Source of the DNA: Lysinibacillus sp.
GTDB taxonomy: Bacteria > Bacillota > Bacilli > Bacillales_A > Planococcaceae
DNA: 64,000 nt
Direction of reading: 5' to 3'
Assembly: GCA_031181585.1 (NCBI GenBank)
Contig: JAPSKP010000001.1
Coordinates: 152,597-216,596 of the forward strand
Numbering within the stretch: the stretch's first letter is position 1; the number at the start of each line of letters is the position of its first letter. Positions 53,284 through 62,887 of this stretch are shown here, in pieces. The position numbers and the translations under genes were made by a program. Below the pieces are notes generated by a model, which was given only the letters and a program-made list of their open reading frames with translations, was not told the origin of the DNA and made no database searches.

Positions 53284-54720
53284 CTATTGCAAAAGCTCCT
53301 TTAACTTTCTCCGTACAAGTTTATTTGACCCATTACGAGGTAATTCATCAATGAAAATAATATTCTTCGGCAATTTATAAGATGCTAATCTCATTTTACA
53401 GAAGGAAAGAAGTTCCTCAGCAGCTGCCTCTTTCTTTAAGACAACAAAAGCAACCGGCACCTGCCCCCATACGCTATCATCCATTCCACATACGCCTGCT
53501 TCCTTAACCGCTGGGTGGGCGAGCAGCACATTTTCAATTTCAGCGGGGTAAATATTTTCTCCACCTGAGATGATTAAATCTGCCCGACGATCAATAACAT
53601 ATAGATAGCCTTCTTCATCCAGATAACCGATATCACCTGTCTTCAACCAGCCTGCATCCAATGCAGGACGGGTTGCAAAGCGTCCAATATAACCAGGTGT
53701 TACATGCGGACCGCGAATACAAATTTCTCCTTCGTCCGTTGGCTTTTTAGAACCTTCAATTCGAATTTGATTGAAAAACAGCGGTTTTCCTGCAGAACCT
53801 GCTTTTTGCATAGCATCCTCACTGCTTAATGTAGCTGTCTGGGAAGATGTTTCTGTCATGCCATACGTCTGGACTACCTGCAGCTGCAGCCTCTCTGCCC
53901 TTTTCAAATAATCCACCGGAACCGGTCCGCCTCCCGCAAGAATAGAACTAAAATTTGGATGGGCTTTTAGTCCATGTTCCTCCATGTAAGAAAGAACCCG
54001 TTCTAGCATTACAGCAACTGCTGACATTCTCGTCACCAATCCTTGTGCAATTTCAGCCGCACACAAGGTCACATCGAACTTCTCATATAAACGTACTTGC
54101 ATGCCGTACAGCAAGGACCTCATTAAAATTGAAAAGCCGCTAATATGAAAAATTGGTACCGTGCATAGCCACACGTCATCTTCCTTCAGGCCTAAATTCA
54201 GGGCGGAGCTTATCGCACTTGAACTGTGATTTCGGACCGTCTGCCGAACCCCTTTTGGAAATCCTGTCGTCCCTGATGTATACATAATGGAAATGGTTGC
54301 TTCATCATCCCATTCCTCTACTGCTTCTATTTCAACTCCCTCAGCATGAAAGACCTCAGTAAATAGAATATATTCGACATCCTCAGGAAGCTTTTGCTTT
54401 TCTTCTTCATGAACAAGAACCGCCTTTACTTCGGCATCCTGAATCTGATATTGCAGTTCATATGGTGATAGCCTTCCATTCAATAAAACAATCTCTATAC
54501 CTCTTTCCATACAGCCATATATCATCAGTATGAGTTCGGGACGGGAAGGGGCTAAAAGCGCGATGCGATCTCCTTTATGTAAATGAAATGCTGCCAGCTT
54601 TTCGGCAATCCGGACCGCTTCCTCATAAAGCTCTTTAAATGTCCATTTTTCCTGATAATAACTCAAACCAATTCGATTAGGTGTTAAATAGCTGCGCTGT
54701 GCTAACCAATTCGGCTGCAT
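53284..54720 (-). CDS. menE: o-Succinylbenzoate--CoA ligase MenE
   Basis: 478 residues, AMP-binding superfamily. P-loop TSGTTGFPKG near residue 150, GRADL... (YVIDRRADLIISGGENIYP) near 385, and the C-terminal lysine in PRNGSNKLVRRKL. Activates OSB to OSB-CoA for menaquinone. GGGGGGAAC precedes the ATG. Downstream no menC gene follows, unlike B. subtilis. Separated from menB by the diguanylate cyclase gene. Confidence 0.94.
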   Translation of the reverse strand: MQPNWLAQRSYLTPNRIGLSYYQEKWTFKELYEEAVRIAEKLAAFHLHKGDRIALLAPSRPELILMIYGCMERGIEIVLLNGRLSPYELQYQIQDAEVKAVLVHEEEKQKLPEDVEYILFTEVFHAEGVEIEAVEEWDDEATISIMYTSGTTGFPKGVRQTVRNHSSSAISSALNLGLKEDDVWLCTVPIFHISGFSILMRSLLYGMQVRLYEKFDVTLCAAEIAQGLVTRMSAVAVMLERVLSYMEEHGLKAHPNFSSILAGGGPVPVDYLKRAERLQLQVVQTYGMTETSSQTATLSSEDAMQKAGSAGKPLFFNQIRIEGSKKPTDEGEICIRGPHVTPGYIGRFATRPALDAGWLKTGDIGYLDEEGYLYVIDRRADLIISGGENIYPAEIENVLLAHPAVKEAGVCGMDDSVWGQVPVAFVVLKKEAAAEELLSFCKMRLASYKLPKNIIFIDELPRNGSNKLVRRKLKELLQ

Positions 54721-54765
54721 ATATGTTCCCCCCTACAATATGAAAAGGGGCTTAAATCTGCCCCG

Positions 54766-56037
54766 TTATTTCTTCTCATAGATATTAAAAGTATTCTTTC
54801 CAAGACTTTTTCCTTTATATAATGCCTCGTCGGCATAACGCAATGCCTGAGCTGCTGTTAAGGAAGGCTCTTCCATAAATACGACCCCTATACTAGTGGT
54901 GATTTCCAGCTTTGTATGCTGTATGACTATTGGCTCTTTAACTGCTTCATTAATTTGTTGAGCGATATTTTTCACATATCCTTTATCTGCTGTGCCTGAT
55001 ACTAATATAACAAATTCATCCCCGCCTAGCCTCGCCACGAGCCCCTGTTCTTCTATCACCTGTTTTAACCGATTACCAAATTCAATAATGACTTTATCGC
55101 CAATTTCATGTCCATATGAATCATTAATTTGTTTAAAATTATCTATGTCCAATAACATAAGAATAAATGGGGAGTGCTTTTTTGAAAGCATCGATATTGC
55201 TGTATCTAAGTGATCGCTGAACATACGGCGGTTTGGTAATCCTGTTAACATATCATGATAAGCAAAATATTTTAAATGGTCTTCCTGCTGCTTTTCTTTT
55301 GAAATATCCCTAGCAACCAATAACATATGCAAAAAATGGCCCTCTCTATCATAAACGGGGTTCCCTTTGACCTCGGCCCATATCCAACCACGCTCTGTAT
55401 GAAGAGCCTGGAGCTTCATATCAAACGTTTCATCTTTTTCAATAGCAGCTGTAAAGTTATTTGTAAGCTCCTCTATATAATCGGGGTGAATATTAAAAAA
55501 TGGCTCGCGGTCATGAAAATCTGTGTAATCAAAACCGAAAATCTCTTTGCTAGAAGGAGAAACATAAAGATAATTTAAATTCTTATTCATTAAAATCAAG
55601 ACATCTTGAATATTTTCCGCGATTATCCGGTAATTCAGTTCACTATCCAAATATCGCTCTGCAATCTTATCTAATTCAACCATGCTTTTCATAATTAAAA
55701 AATATCCTACAAGACAGTCATCCTCTTTGATAGGATTTAAACGCATCAAACAAGAAACAGTTACATTACCTTCAGCGATCAATCGAAAACGTCTATCTAA
55801 AAAATACAGCTCATCTAACGAAAGATTCGCATGCTCTTCTTCACCTGGTTCATTAATGATGAATTGTTGAAAATGACAATCTACTATTTTGCTTTTTTCA
55901 AAGCCGCTTATAGCGATAAAAGCCGGATTTGCATCTAAAATATTTCCTTTTTTATCGAGATACAAAATAGCATCTTTATTATATTCAAAGAGGGAGGAAA
56001 GTTTATTCTTTAGTTTCTCATATTCAGTAGCATCCAT
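54766..56037 (-). CDS. PAS-PAS-GGDEF diguanylate cyclase
   Basis: 423 residues. No membrane segment. First PAS domain at about 10-115, second with its PAC motif at about 135-245, then GGDEF domain (about 260-420) with intact RLGGDEF and GLPNRRMF. No EAL domain. No obvious RxxD inhibitory site just before GGDEF. Makes cyclic di-GMP when its sensors allow. GGGGGTGA precedes the ATG. Located between menB and menE on the same strand; menB has its own terminator, so this is probably a separate transcript. The signal is not known. Confidence 0.93.
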   Translation of the reverse strand: MDATEYEKLKNKLSSLFEYNKDAILYLDKKGNILDANPAFIAISGFEKSKIVDCHFQQFIINEPGEEEHANLSLDELYFLDRRFRLIAEGNVTVSCLMRLNPIKEDDCLVGYFLIMKSMVELDKIAERYLDSELNYRIIAENIQDVLILMNKNLNYLYVSPSSKEIFGFDYTDFHDREPFFNIHPDYIEELTNNFTAAIEKDETFDMKLQALHTERGWIWAEVKGNPVYDREGHFLHMLLVARDISKEKQQEDHLKYFAYHDMLTGLPNRRMFSDHLDTAISMLSKKHSPFILMLLDIDNFKQINDSYGHEIGDKVIIEFGNRLKQVIEEQGLVARLGGDEFVILVSGTADKGYVKNIAQQINEAVKEPIVIQHTKLEITTSIGVVFMEEPSLTAAQALRYADEALYKGKSLGKNTFNIYEKK

Positions 56038-56250
56038 TTTTCTATTTCACCCCCTGCTTATCGTTGCTTGCGGTATTTTTACTCTACTATCCTAATCTTA
56101 ATTATTTTGTTAAAGGAAAAGCAAGTGGAAAAATAAGAAAGGTACAGGTAACTTTCTCAGAATTTTGACAAACACTTTCATCCAGTGCTGCTTACCTGAC
56201 AAACGTTTTCAAAGACAGTCGGGGTGAAACTTCTTTTTGTAAAGTAAGCT
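56038..56250. other. Gap upstream of the diguanylate cyclase gene
   Basis: About 210 bases without a gene, presumably holding the promoter of the cyclase. TTGTCA occurs at two places on the minus strand (near 56165 and 56197), but no matching -10 was convincing. No c-di-GMP riboswitch core was recognised. Confidence 0.3.
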
Positions 56251-56293
56251 AAAAAGAAGTGAAGACAAAGTCATAAAATGACTTTGTCTTCAT
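56251..56293 (-). terminator. Terminator after menB
   Basis: Perfect 13-pair GAAGACAAAGTCA hairpin with a five-base loop (56261-56291); minus-strand tail ACTTCTTTTT. Confidence 0.8.
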
Positions 56294-56337
56294 TTTAAAA
56301 AGGGCACAAGTACCCTTCTTACTTATGATAAATCGAT

Positions 56338-57159
56338 TTACGGGAAACGTGGGAATTGACCGAAGTCTGGTTTACGTTTTTCTTTAAATGCGTCACGGCC
56401 TTCTTTTGCCTCATCTGTTGTGTAGTAAAGAAGTGTAGCATCGCCAGCCATTTGTTGAAGACCTGCTAGACCATCTGTATCTGCATTCATTGCTGCCTTT
56501 AAGAAGCGTAGTGCAGTTGGAGACATTTCAAGCATTTCTTCACACCATTGAACTGTTTCATCTTCTAATTGCTCATATGGTACTACAGTGTTTACTAAGC
56601 CCATATCAAGCGCTTGTTGTGCGTCGTATTGACGGCACAAATACCAAATCTCGCGTGCCTTTTTATGACCTACGATGCGAGCCAGGTAGCCTGAACCGTA
56701 ACCAGCATCAAATGAGCCTACTTTTGGTCCTGTTTGTCCGAAACGTGCATTGTCAGCTGCAATTGTTAAATCACATACGACATGCAATACATGTCCACCG
56801 CCGATTGCATAGCCTGCAACCATCGCTACGACTGGTTTAGGGATAACACGGATTAAGCGTTGTAAATCAAGTACATTTAGACGTGGAATCTCGTCTTCGC
56901 CTACATAGCCGCCATGGCCGCGCACTTTTTGGTCGCCGCCTGAGCAGAATGCCATTTCCCCTTCACCTGTTAAGATAATTACACCGACGTTTTTATCGTC
57001 ACGTGCACGTGAAAATGCGTCGATCATTTCCATTACCGTTTTCGGACGGAATGCATTACGCACTTCTGGACGGTTGATCGTAATTTTAGCGATCCCGTTG
57101 TAGAACTCATACTTAATATCTTCGTAAGTATGTAGTGAAGTCCATTGACGTGTTGTCAT
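56338..57159 (-). CDS. menB: 1,4-Dihydroxy-2-naphthoyl-CoA synthase MenB
   Basis: 273 residues, crotonase fold. Signature SGGDQKVRG near residue 72, and [14 protein letters not shown] near 142. Closes the naphthoate ring of menaquinone. AGGAGG precedes the ATG; follows menH by 12 bases. Confidence 0.97.
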   Translation of the reverse strand: MTTRQWTSLHTYEDIKYEFYNGIAKITINRPEVRNAFRPKTVMEMIDAFSRARDDKNVGVIILTGEGEMAFCSGGDQKVRGHGGYVGEDEIPRLNVLDLQRLIRVIPKPVVAMVAGYAIGGGHVLHVVCDLTIAADNARFGQTGPKVGSFDAGYGSGYLARIVGHKKAREIWYLCRQYDAQQALDMGLVNTVVPYEQLEDETVQWCEEMLEMSPTALRFLKAAMNADTDGLAGLQQMAGDATLLYYTTDEAKEGRDAFKEKRKPDFGQFPRFP

Positions 57160-57171
57160 TGTATAGTCCTC

Positions 57172-57990
57172 CTAAAAATTTGATGAAATCGTTTCCTTTA
57201 TTATTGTAGCAAACTCTGACGAATTTTCCACATGAATTGCGTGTCCGACGTCATTTACTGTCAAATGCCGCACTTTTTTGATTAATGCAGTCATTTCCCG
57301 GGCAATATTCTCAAACTTCACATCCAGTTCTCCGGTAATTAAAATCACGGGTATTTCCAGCTCTCTTAGCTTTTCCCATAATGGCGGCATCATTCCTGTG
57401 CCCATGCCACGAAGGCTGTTTGCAAGACCAATTGCATGCTGCTGAAGCCGCTCTTTTCTTATTTCTTGCTGCATGCTTAACGGAAGCCTTTTCTGCGTAG
57501 CAAAAAGAGAAATATTTTCCCATGTATCCACGAATTTTTCAATACCGTCCGCTTCTATCTTAGCAGCTAATAAGTTATCAGCCTTTCTGCGTAATGCCCG
57601 TTCTTCCGCAGATTTCAAACCTGGTGATGCGCTTTCCAGAAGAAGGGTCTTGATTCGATTAGGGTATTTTACTGCATAGCTGAGCGCAATTCGACCTCCC
57701 ATTGAATAACCGACAAGGATAAAGCTATCAAGCCGAAGCTGCCGGCATATTTCCTCCAGTACTTCGATCTGACTGTTCATTTCATAAAGTGAGGAATCGC
57801 CAGGGCTGTCTGTCTTGCCGTGCCCAATACAATCAATAGCTACAATACGGAAACTAGAAAGCTGATGAGCTATCGGTTCCCATGTGTGAGTCGACCCGGT
57901 AAAGCCGTGCAGCATAACAATCGTTTGATCTACTGATTCATTCCAAACTTGAATATGAACATTGATCCCATTTACTTTTAGGAAAGCCAT
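57172..57990 (-). CDS. menH: SHCHC synthase MenH
   Basis: 272 residues. Alpha/beta hydrolase with intact triad: GYSMGGRIAL (Ser), ITGELDVKF (Asp), VGHAIHVE (His). Eliminates pyruvate from SEPHCHC in menaquinone synthesis. GAGGAGCTGG before the ATG lies inside menD; the genes overlap by 13 bases. Confidence 0.95.
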   Translation of the reverse strand: MAFLKVNGINVHIQVWNESVDQTIVMLHGFTGSTHTWEPIAHQLSSFRIVAIDCIGHGKTDSPGDSSLYEMNSQIEVLEEICRQLRLDSFILVGYSMGGRIALSYAVKYPNRIKTLLLESASPGLKSAEERALRRKADNLLAAKIEADGIEKFVDTWENISLFATQKRLPLSMQQEIRKERLQQHAIGLANSLRGMGTGMMPPLWEKLRELEIPVILITGELDVKFENIAREMTALIKKVRHLTVNDVGHAIHVENSSEFATIIKETISSNF

Positions 57991-59699
57991 TTGTCCAGCT
58001 CCTCGTTAATTGCCTGCCATAATTTTCGGTGAGTGACCAGATTTTCTTCCCTATCTGTCATTACTTCAATCAATCGAATAGGCTTTTGACTTGGCTCCGC
58101 TAATGCCTGTTCAAACGCTTTCATTCCTTCGACCCTTGTATATTGTAAGTCATACATGGCAGCCAGATGTTCAAAGGTTAGCCCTGTTGGTGTGCCGAAC
58201 AGATCCTCATAATGCCGCTCTACAGAAGCCTGTGGCAGATAAGAGAAGATACCGCCGCCATCATTATTCATAACTACAACGGTCAGCTCCAGCTGCTGAT
58301 AACGGGCAGCTACAAAAGCATTGCTGTCATGCAGAAATGCCAAATCTCCGATCAGTAAATAAGAGTTTCTGTCAGGTGTAGCTGCACTATAGCCAAGTGC
58401 CGTGGACATCACACCATCAATGCCATTTGCACCCCGGTTTGCCGCGATACGAATATCTTTTGCAGCAGGCATGTAGAACGTATCAATATCACGGATTGGC
58501 ATACTGCTTGAAGCAAAGACATCACTATGCTCAGGAAGCAGTTGCATCATTTTCCCGACAAGAGCTCCCTCATCCTTTTCCCGTTCGATATAACGCTCAA
58601 TTTGAGATAATGCTTTTTGCTGGGCGTGCTTCCATATTTCTGCGTAGATTGGACTTAATTTTGAGTTCAATATCAGCTCATCAAATGATTCATTCACGCA
58701 TGCATGGATAGCATGTGTAGTCATATGAGTAGAATCCCGGAACATTGGATCTTCATCAATTGCTATATATGTTCTTGGTATTGATTCCGTTAAAAAGATG
58801 GATAAGAATTTTGATACAGGCTGGGCTCCTATACGAATAACTGTATCTGGCGCCGCCACGCGTTTAAATGCTGTGTTCTTTAAAATAGCATCATAGGTCG
58901 ATATGATATAAGGCTCGCAGTCTTCTGGAACATTCCCTCGTAACCCTGATAGACTTTCCACGACGACCGGCCATTTTAGCTTTCTGATTAACCGCCAAAT
59001 GAATATATTGTCTGTGTTCAACGGCAGCTCACCGATAATAACTACGCCTTTTTCTGCCTGCGCTACCGCTTCCTCTAATAAATGGCGGGCTTCAGGGGCT
59101 AGCCCATATCCGTTCACTACAGCAGTACTAAAGCGCGGCTTGGGCATTTCTTTAAAATCGATCAATAACGGCTCCCGGAATGGAATATTTATATGGACAG
59201 GTCCATATGGAGCGCTTGTAGCAACAGCAACAGCCCGTGCTGTATGTCGTTCGATAAAAGGCAATGTTTGCTTTGCCTCATCCGGAATCGGATATTCGGC
59301 AAACCATTTCACTTGCTCTCCATATAAATGGAGTTGATTAATTGTCTGGGGCGCGCCTACCTCACGTAATTCATGCGGACGATCAGCTGTAACAACAATA
59401 AGAGGAATACGTGCATTTTTTGCCTCTACGATCGCCGGATAGTAGTTCGCCGCTGCTGTTCCCGAAGTGCATAATAAAACAACCGGTTTGCCTGAAGCCT
59501 TTGCGAGGCCTAAGGCAAAGAAGCCTGCCGCACGCTCATCCACCTGCCGGAACATCTCAATTTCCTTCGTATGAGCTATTGCATACGCTAATGGAGTCGA
59601 GCGTGAACCTGGACTGACTACTGCCTGCTCTACTCCGTTATTTACCAAACTCGCTACAATTGTATATACATAATTGGATAAGATATCACGTTCATTCAC
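57978..59699 (-). CDS. menD: SEPHCHC synthase MenD
   Basis: 573 residues, GTG start with GGAGG upstream, overlapping the menF stop by 8 bases. Thiamine diphosphate enzyme: N-terminal PYR domain (VVSPGSRSTPLA), C-terminal PP domain with GDLAFLHDSNAF. Condenses isochorismate with a C4 unit from 2-oxoglutarate. Confidence 0.97.
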   Translation of the reverse strand: MNERDILSNYVYTIVASLVNNGVEQAVVSPGSRSTPLAYAIAHTKEIEMFRQVDERAAGFFALGLAKASGKPVVLLCTSGTAAANYYPAIVEAKNARIPLIVVTADRPHELREVGAPQTINQLHLYGEQVKWFAEYPIPDEAKQTLPFIERHTARAVAVATSAPYGPVHINIPFREPLLIDFKEMPKPRFSTAVVNGYGLAPEARHLLEEAVAQAEKGVVIIGELPLNTDNIFIWRLIRKLKWPVVVESLSGLRGNVPEDCEPYIISTYDAILKNTAFKRVAAPDTVIRIGAQPVSKFLSIFLTESIPRTYIAIDEDPMFRDSTHMTTHAIHACVNESFDELILNSKLSPIYAEIWKHAQQKALSQIERYIEREKDEGALVGKMMQLLPEHSDVFASSSMPIRDIDTFYMPAAKDIRIAANRGANGIDGVMSTALGYSAATPDRNSYLLIGDLAFLHDSNAFVAARYQQLELTVVVMNNDGGGIFSYLPQASVERHYEDLFGTPTGLTFEHLAAMYDLQYTRVEGMKAFEQALAEPSQKPIRLIEVMTDREENLVTHRKLWQAINEELDKWLS

Positions 59700-61071
59700 C
59701 TAAATTTCCTCCTAAGGCGCGCAGCATCGGACGGAATTTCACCAGCGTCTCCTCATATTCGGATTGTGGTGTGGAATCCCCTACAATGCCTCCTCCTGCA
59801 TATAAAAAGGCTCGATCACCAAGTAAGGCAGCCGAACGAATTGCAACAGCAAATTCTCCATTGCCATCTGCATCAACCCAGCCAATTGGCGCCGCATAAA
59901 GGCCACGGTTCATTGGCTCAAAGGTACGTATCATCTCCATTGCTCCTTGACGAGGCACACCGCCTAATGCCGGAGTCGGATGTAGATCCTTCACAAGCTG
60001 CAAAATTGTTGCCCCATCATTCAAAGTTCCCTCTACCGGTGTATACAAGTGTTGAATATCACGGATTTTCAATAGTTTTGGCTGCTTTGGAAACTTCACA
60101 TTTAAACAGTTCTTTTTAAATGTCTCTGAAATCATCTCGACAACATAATGATGCTCCCCGCGATTCTTTTCATCATTTAACAATGCCTGCCCTAATTGCT
60201 TATCTTCATCAGATGTTTGCCCGCGTCGAATGGAACCTGCTATACATGAAGAAAAGGCTTGTCCTTCCTCCACTTTTACGAGCCGTTCCGGAGATGCACC
60301 GAAAAACAGCATATCGTCATGCTCCAGCCCAAACAAATAGCTTTCCGGCTGTTCATGAATAACATGTGACAAGATCTGCGGAGATGCTACCTTTTCTTCA
60401 AATTGAAGAGCTAATGAACGAGCAATAACCACTTTTTGTGCGTCTCCTGCTTTAATGCAGTCTGTTACCTGCTGAATTGATTGTAAATATTCTTCTTTAT
60501 ATGGCTCTCTATGATTTGTCATAACAGGTTTTTTATACGTTTTAACTTCCTTCACTTGTGCTGCATGAATTAGATGGTCCCGCTCATGTCTTAATTGCTC
60601 AAATATGTGGGCACTATTTTCTTCCTCAGTGATATAGTGAATGCTTACAAATGCTTTGTCATGACGGATGACTAGCTGGAATGTAGCAACAGTAAAAAAG
60701 CTCTGTGGAAAGGCAGACCATTCCCCCTTAATTTCATTTTGCGGATCAAACGTAAATCCACCAAATAAAATAGGCTGAAGATCCTCTTCCTTTACAATAT
60801 TTTTCGTTAATTGCTTCCATTCTCGCGCCACTTCATCAAAACGCGTATGTCCTGCATTATTCTCAATTGTATGAGCATGTCCTAAACCTACAAGTGTTAA
60901 AGTCTTCTCACGGTTTTGCCAAAAATACCGCTCACCCTTATACTTTTCGCCAGCTGCAAAAAAGGCAAGGGCAGATAATCGGTTTACCTCAATTGTTTCC
61001 ATATAAAAATGGCGCTTTACGTTCAAAGAGCCCACTTCTACTTCAGTGGCATTGTACCACTTTTGTTGCAT
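59692..61071 (-). CDS. menF: Isochorismate synthase MenF
   Basis: 459 residues, chorismate-utilising enzyme fold. Conserved PERLVKVEEGQAFSSCIAGS and HPTPALGGVPRQGA. Converts chorismate to isochorismate, first step of menaquinone. GGAGGTAATTTTC before ATG. Divergent from menA. First gene of menF-menD-menH-menB. Confidence 0.95.
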   Translation of the reverse strand: MQQKWYNATEVEVGSLNVKRHFYMETIEVNRLSALAFFAAGEKYKGERYFWQNREKTLTLVGLGHAHTIENNAGHTRFDEVAREWKQLTKNIVKEEDLQPILFGGFTFDPQNEIKGEWSAFPQSFFTVATFQLVIRHDKAFVSIHYITEEENSAHIFEQLRHERDHLIHAAQVKEVKTYKKPVMTNHREPYKEEYLQSIQQVTDCIKAGDAQKVVIARSLALQFEEKVASPQILSHVIHEQPESYLFGLEHDDMLFFGASPERLVKVEEGQAFSSCIAGSIRRGQTSDEDKQLGQALLNDEKNRGEHHYVVEMISETFKKNCLNVKFPKQPKLLKIRDIQHLYTPVEGTLNDGATILQLVKDLHPTPALGGVPRQGAMEMIRTFEPMNRGLYAAPIGWVDADGNGEFAVAIRSAALLGDRAFLYAGGGIVGDSTPQSEYEETLVKFRPMLRALGGNLGE

Positions 61072-61265
61072 GAAAATTACCTCCGTCTTTGCAATTAAGC
61101 TTAAGAAAAAAGCTCTAATTGCTATCGTACATTTTTCAACATTATCTATATTATCATATCACTTTTTGTCCTAAACCTGTACGAGAAAGGCACACCTCTA
61201 CCTTTTTTCTTGTTATTCGTATAAAATAGGATAGTACAGTTTAGTTGAAGGAGAGAAATATACGT

Positions 61266-62186
61266 ATGACTAAAGTCATTGAAGCCGATAGGGGCTTTAA
61301 GGTTTGGTGGCATCTTACAAGGCCCCATACATTAACTGCTTCTTTCGTGCCTGTTTTTTTAGGGACAACCATCGCCCTAACGGTGGAAGGAGATAATATT
61401 AGCTTCCCGCTATTCTTTGCCATGCTGGTGGCAAGCATGCTCATTCAAGCTGCCACTAATATGTTTAATGAGTATTATGATTATAAGTTAGGTCTAGACA
61501 ATGAAAATTCTGTAGGTATCGGCGGAACGATTGTGCGTCATGGGGTAGCCCCAGGTACAATTATGGGAATTGCACTAAGCTTTTACGGCATCGCGCTGCT
61601 ACTAGGCATTTATATTTGTGCTATGAGTTCCTGGTGGTTAGCGTTAATCGGTCTAGTATGTATGCTAATCGGCTATTTATACACAGGTGGTCCTTACCCA
61701 ATTGCCTACTCACCATTTGGAGAGCTCGTTTCCGGAATTGTAATGGGTATGGGCATTGTCTTGATTGCCTTCTTTATCCAAACTAATACAGTAACATTAG
61801 AAGCTGTTTTACTATCAGTTCCAAGTATGATTCTAGTAGGCGCAATTATGCTATCTAATAATATTCGTGATATCGTTGGAGATACTGAAGGTGGACGGAA
61901 AACGATGGCCATTTTAGTTGGACGTAACAATGCCGTCTATATCCTTTCTCTGTTCTTTATCGTTTCCTACCTTTGGATAGCAGGCTTGGTCATCATTGAA
62001 GATATTACTTATTGGGCATTAATCGTGTTACTAAGTATTCTTAAGCCAATTAAAGCCATTGAAATTTTTCGCCTGAAAAAAGAACCCCTGGAGGTTATGC
62101 CTGCGATGAAATTTACCGCGCAAACTAATACTATCTTCGGCTTCCTATTAGCTATCGGTTTATTAATCGATCATCTGCTTTTCTGA
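61266..62186 (+). CDS. menA: 1,4-Dihydroxy-2-naphthoate polyprenyltransferase MenA
   Basis: 306 residues from ATG 61266 (an upstream TTG lies in the ribosome site). About eight membrane helices and the Asp-rich NMFNEYYDYKLGLDNE motif near residue 70 plus NNIRDIVGDTEGG. Attaches the prenyl tail to DHNA in the membrane. Divergent from menF. Confidence 0.93.
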   Translation: MTKVIEADRGFKVWWHLTRPHTLTASFVPVFLGTTIALTVEGDNISFPLFFAMLVASMLIQAATNMFNEYYDYKLGLDNENSVGIGGTIVRHGVAPGTIMGIALSFYGIALLLGIYICAMSSWWLALIGLVCMLIGYLYTGGPYPIAYSPFGELVSGIVMGMGIVLIAFFIQTNTVTLEAVLLSVPSMILVGAIMLSNNIRDIVGDTEGGRKTMAILVGRNNAVYILSLFFIVSYLWIAGLVIIEDITYWALIVLLSILKPIKAIEIFRLKKEPLEVMPAMKFTAQTNTIFGFLLAIGLLIDHLLF

Positions 62187-62226
62187 TTTTGCTATTTTTA
62201 AACTAGAAGTTTTAAAGGAATAAAAA

Positions 62227-62267
62227 CAGGGCTTCCCTATAAATCTTTGCTTATAGGGAGGCCCTTT
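62227..62267. terminator. Bidirectional terminator between menA and yteA
   Basis: Fifteen-pair hairpin (arms AGGGCTTCCCTATAA and complement, one G-U) with T-runs on both sides. Confidence 0.92.
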
Positions 62268-62270
62268 CAT

Positions 62271-62618
62271 TTATACTATTTCTTCATCTGCGTGATCAAT
62301 ACATGTCAGAGCAGTCGGTAATGCTTCCAAACGTTCATAGGGAATTTCCGTGCCGCAAACCTGACACCGCCCGTATGTCCCATCTTCTATCGCCTGTAGC
62401 GCTGCCTTTATTTCTTCTATCTCTTCTTCTCGAAAATCTTCAATGGCCATTTCCCTAATTTGCGTTGTATAGTCTGTTGCCATATCTGCTGGATGATTTC
62501 TATCAAAATCTGTTAATTCCGTGCTCTCTATTTCTTGATCTGTTTCTAAAAAGCGTTCAGTTTCCTGTAATTGATTCTCTAATTGCTTTTTCAAATGATT
62601 CTTTTGTGATAGTTTCAC
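62271..62618 (-). CDS. yteA: DksA/TraR-type zinc finger protein YteA
   Basis: 115 residues from GTG 62616-62618, nine bases after AGGAGG. Helical coiled coil (about 1-75), then CQVCGTEIPYERLEALPTAL and CIDH: a zinc finger with Cys-x2-Cys and Cys-x2-His. Resembles YteA of B. subtilis. Possible RNA-polymerase or stress-related role; unproven. Confidence 0.9.
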   Translation of the reverse strand: MKLSQKNHLKKQLENQLQETERFLETDQEIESTELTDFDRNHPADMATDYTTQIREMAIEDFREEEIEEIKAALQAIEDGTYGRCQVCGTEIPYERLEALPTALTCIDHADEEIV

Positions 62619-62627
62619 TGTAAACAA

Positions 62628-62887
62628 CCTCCTATACTGTACATGTTTAACCTATCTTATATGAAGTAATTTATCTATATTGAAAATGAAGCCGTAAATA
62701 CAAATAGTCCCCACCCCAATAAGTAAAGAGATTGAAAAACAAGATTGGAGCTGAGTTTGCTTGCGCCCCGTTAATAAAGACGCACAATCAGGGGAACATG
62801 GGAAACTCCCAGTAATTAAAGTTCCACTTTATATTGTTTTATTACCTCTATATTCATTTTTAAACATAGGAGAGCGTAGGAAATTTA
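62628..62887. other. Gap between yteA and the MerR gene
   Basis: 260 bases without a supported gene. GGGGAAC/ GGGAAACTCCC near 62797-62815 is a small hairpin, and a GCGCCCC-like segment near 62762. Probably contains the yteA promoter and possibly a decayed repeat. Confidence 0.3.

Noticed and set aside
62271..62618. Missing fourth cysteine in the YteA zinc finger as a defect
   Set aside because: Cys-x2-His at that place is normal for this family.
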